DNA of 64,000 bases, taken from Shewanella corallii (GTDB lineage: Bacteria > Pseudomonadota > Gammaproteobacteria > Enterobacterales > Shewanellaceae). A program made the position numbers and the translations under genes. The DNA lies in the NCBI RefSeq assembly GCF_023349125.1, contig NZ_JAKIKT010000009.1, forward strand, positions 62,001 through 126,000, written 5' to 3'. Within the stretch, counting starts at the first letter, position 1; each line of letters opens with the position of its first letter. The notes beneath the pieces were generated by a model, which did no database searches, was not told where the DNA came from, and saw only the letters and a list, made by a program, of their open reading frames with translations. Positions 63,501 to 64,000 of this stretch are shown here, one piece after another.

Positions 63501-64000
63501 ACAGAAACGTTGTTACCAAGTCCTTTGGCACAGCTAAAAATCCCATCCCAGAGCCATTGGTTTTAGACAACCTTTACCGGGTCAGCGAAGCTCCGCCAAC
63601 AACTGAAGCCGAATTGGTTCGATTCGGAACCAAACGCGGTTGGTACTATTCGTTTGGATCTGAAGGAGAAAAGAACCTGGCCGCAGCATCCATTATATTT
63701 GGCCGAGTCTATTTCACTTCTTATGTCCCCGGGGATACAAGTTCCAGTAATACTTGTCTGGTTGCAGGCCAGGGACGCTTGTATAGTTTCGACCTGCACA
63801 GAGGCACCAGAACATATTCTCAGGAGTATCTGGATGTCGGCGAAAGAGTCCCGGATACACCACAGCTGGTCATTCCCCCATCCGGAGATGGTGATGACTA
63901 CATGTACCTCATTGGCATAGGCAATGCCGGAGCTCAAATGGAAGTACAGGCCCCTGCCAAAGGCTGCGCCGAAGGTGATCATCGTTGCGTTGGTGGTGGT
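60521..64000 (+). CDS. pilY1: PilY1-like type IV pilus biogenesis/adhesin protein (C-terminus cut)
   Basis: The frame opens at ATG 60521 (GGAA seven bases before) and remains open to the window edge, 1,160 codons. It has a Sec signal (ends near SSFADD), an N-terminal von Willebrand A-like domain with the metal site DNSGSM (Asp 48, Ser 50, Ser 52) and MTDGAPT, and a C-terminal beta-propeller of the PilY1 type. The calcium loop DSNSDGLTD starts at Asp 874. PilY1 sits at the pilus tip, controls pilus extension and surface sensing. The usual neighbours (fimT, pilV, pilW, pilX) are not upstream. Confidence 0.92.
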   Translation, partial: MFIKKITAAAIAALTLTAGSSFADDTELYVYDSGSRTGARPQVLIIFDNSGSMRTEETYAKDSYDPTKVYPALSDNAPSESTLYFSSDGIPRPDENSNEGRFAEAVNNCHTSQSALQRFGFFTDKFQYLRKRNSGKFDWKEPSENTKSNRILAMECNEDIQTENWRNNSGFPSGFPKEGSKTDSYTQVDDSSPTKDFEAAIEIAKDADFHRADAVTIYTENYLRWYHQKGNVSKKQRIEIAREVITNTIASTPGVDFGLAVFNHNTNYDVEQGGRIVSGIKQMTEDNKVNLLKTIDGLDPETNTPLCETLYEAKRYFAGEAVVYGKDNDRGLRPARDTSIENGNKYISPFKECQNLAFVVYMTDGAPTKDDNADKLVKGLPGVDKDAFTWSGKSNYLPNLAEWMYKNDVNPNLPDTQTIKTFTIGFSDGAADAAPLLQAAANRGGGKYFAAKDASDLQAALQQVFTDILEVNASFTSPSIASNNFDRTQTFDAVYYAMFLPNRGPRWSGNLKKFKVTGSGDIVDKKGRIAIADDGNISPKACSYWTDDAVCSANNGGDGNDVTIGGAVEVLKKAESRKLYGNLGANGELTELTHIQASIHAGGETELATHMNSTTAELEALFKWAHGKDIDDEDGDNSTSDIRSDVLGDPLHSKPLAINYGTQGNPDIRILMGTNHGFMHMFRDTGNTVSESWAFMPYELLPNLAELRNNEPTGVHSVYGLDSPPVGYVKTSKTGVERAWVFFGMRRGGKSYYALDVTTPDNPKLMWTISADSPGMEELAQTWAEPVVTYIPGWPRGNKDPDQAKPVVIVGAGYSPATKDSAAVGIPDSEGRGVFILDAETGELVHRFTPTSGSNTTVMSGITDSIPNSVAVLDSNSDGLTDRIYATDTGANVWRMDLPGATPSSNDAPWSAFKFAALGGNVQIADRRFFAEPVVAQTMFSNVTEHQIVSESTGGITTQLSYQNVPYDAVVIGTGHRPHPTDKTRKDMFFTLQDRNVVTKSFGTAKNPIPEPLVLDNLYRVSEAPPTTEAELVRFGTKRGWYYSFGSEGEKNLAAASIIFGRVYFTSYVPGDTSSSNTCLVAGQGRLYSFDLHRGTRTYSQEYLDVGERVPDTPQLVIPPSGDGDDYMYLIGIGNAGAQMEVQAPAKGCAEGDHRCVGGG

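Noticed and set aside
1..64000. CRISPR arrays, prophage, insertion sequences, tRNA or rRNA genes
   Set aside because: No direct-repeat/spacer array, phage or transposase genes, or tRNA/rRNA-like sequences were recognised.

Overview
The window looks like chromosomal DNA of a marine gammaproteobacterium of the Alteromonadales, most like Shewanella or a close relative such as Ferrimonas. The reasons are the B12-salvage cluster beside metH, a napFDABC operon ending in a tiny membrane protein, and family-typical small genes (DUF2999, DUF3297, CSD-DUF1294). There are also many secreted peptidases and TonB-type uptake genes. This is an inference from gene content; no rRNA or tRNA is present to settle it. 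Two genes run off the window: a YdhF-like aldo/keto reductase on the left and a pilY1-like gene on the right. I see no prophage, insertion sequence or CRISPR array.

Layout. 1-7.1 kb: aldo/keto reductase, a YgjV-like membrane protein, a lipoprotein zinc metalloprotease whose end overlaps a small lipoprotein, that protein's secreted paralogue, a cold-shock/DUF1294 fusion and an FKBP isomerase. 7.1-18.8 kb: two M24 peptidases, an MFS carrier, a cupin, an HExxH lipoprotein, a nucleoside hydrolase, a Lon-like AAA+ protease and MgtE. 18.8-24.1 kb: an unlisted 54-residue Cys-rich secreted peptide, BtuF, OsmC, an EEP-fold lipoprotein, a lone ExbD, an XRE regulator, a GFA-family protein, then about 500 bp of repeats. 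24.1-35.7 kb: the cobalamin block. On the minus strand a cobalamin riboswitch is followed by an 18-codon leader ORF and the overlapping genes btuD-btuC-cobT-cobS-cobU-cobQ, then btuR. CobC lies upstream of the riboswitch. B12-dependent metH is divergent, with a MetJ-like operator in front.

35.7-50.7 kb: a multi-hairpin intergenic element, a zinc-ribbon protein, a GNAT, membrane proteins, DUF3297, an 866-residue secreted hydrolase preceded by an AraC regulator, DUF2999, MtgA, an esterase, a DUF6985-like protein, a CheW protein split by a chemoreceptor zinc-binding domain, an M16 lipoprotein peptidase and a periplasmic coiled-coil protein. 50.8-55.5 kb: the periplasmic nitrate reductase operon napFDABC plus a 45-residue membrane protein, behind an FNR-like site. 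55.5-64 kb: a TonB-dependent receptor divergent from an S9 peptidase, then a heavily structured 135-nt stretch and pilY1.

How the genes work together. BtuF, BtuCD, BtuR and CobTSUQ capture and finish cobalamin, which MetH uses; the riboswitch and the MetJ-like site would tie both to vitamin and methionine supply. NapFDABC gives anaerobic nitrate respiration. Several genes suggest life on peptides: the metalloprotease, two M24 peptidases, the M16 and S9 peptidases and a TonB receptor. The least explained items are the metalloprotease with its tandem CxxC partners, the CheW-CZB insertion, the riboswitch leader ORF and the two structured intergenic elements.
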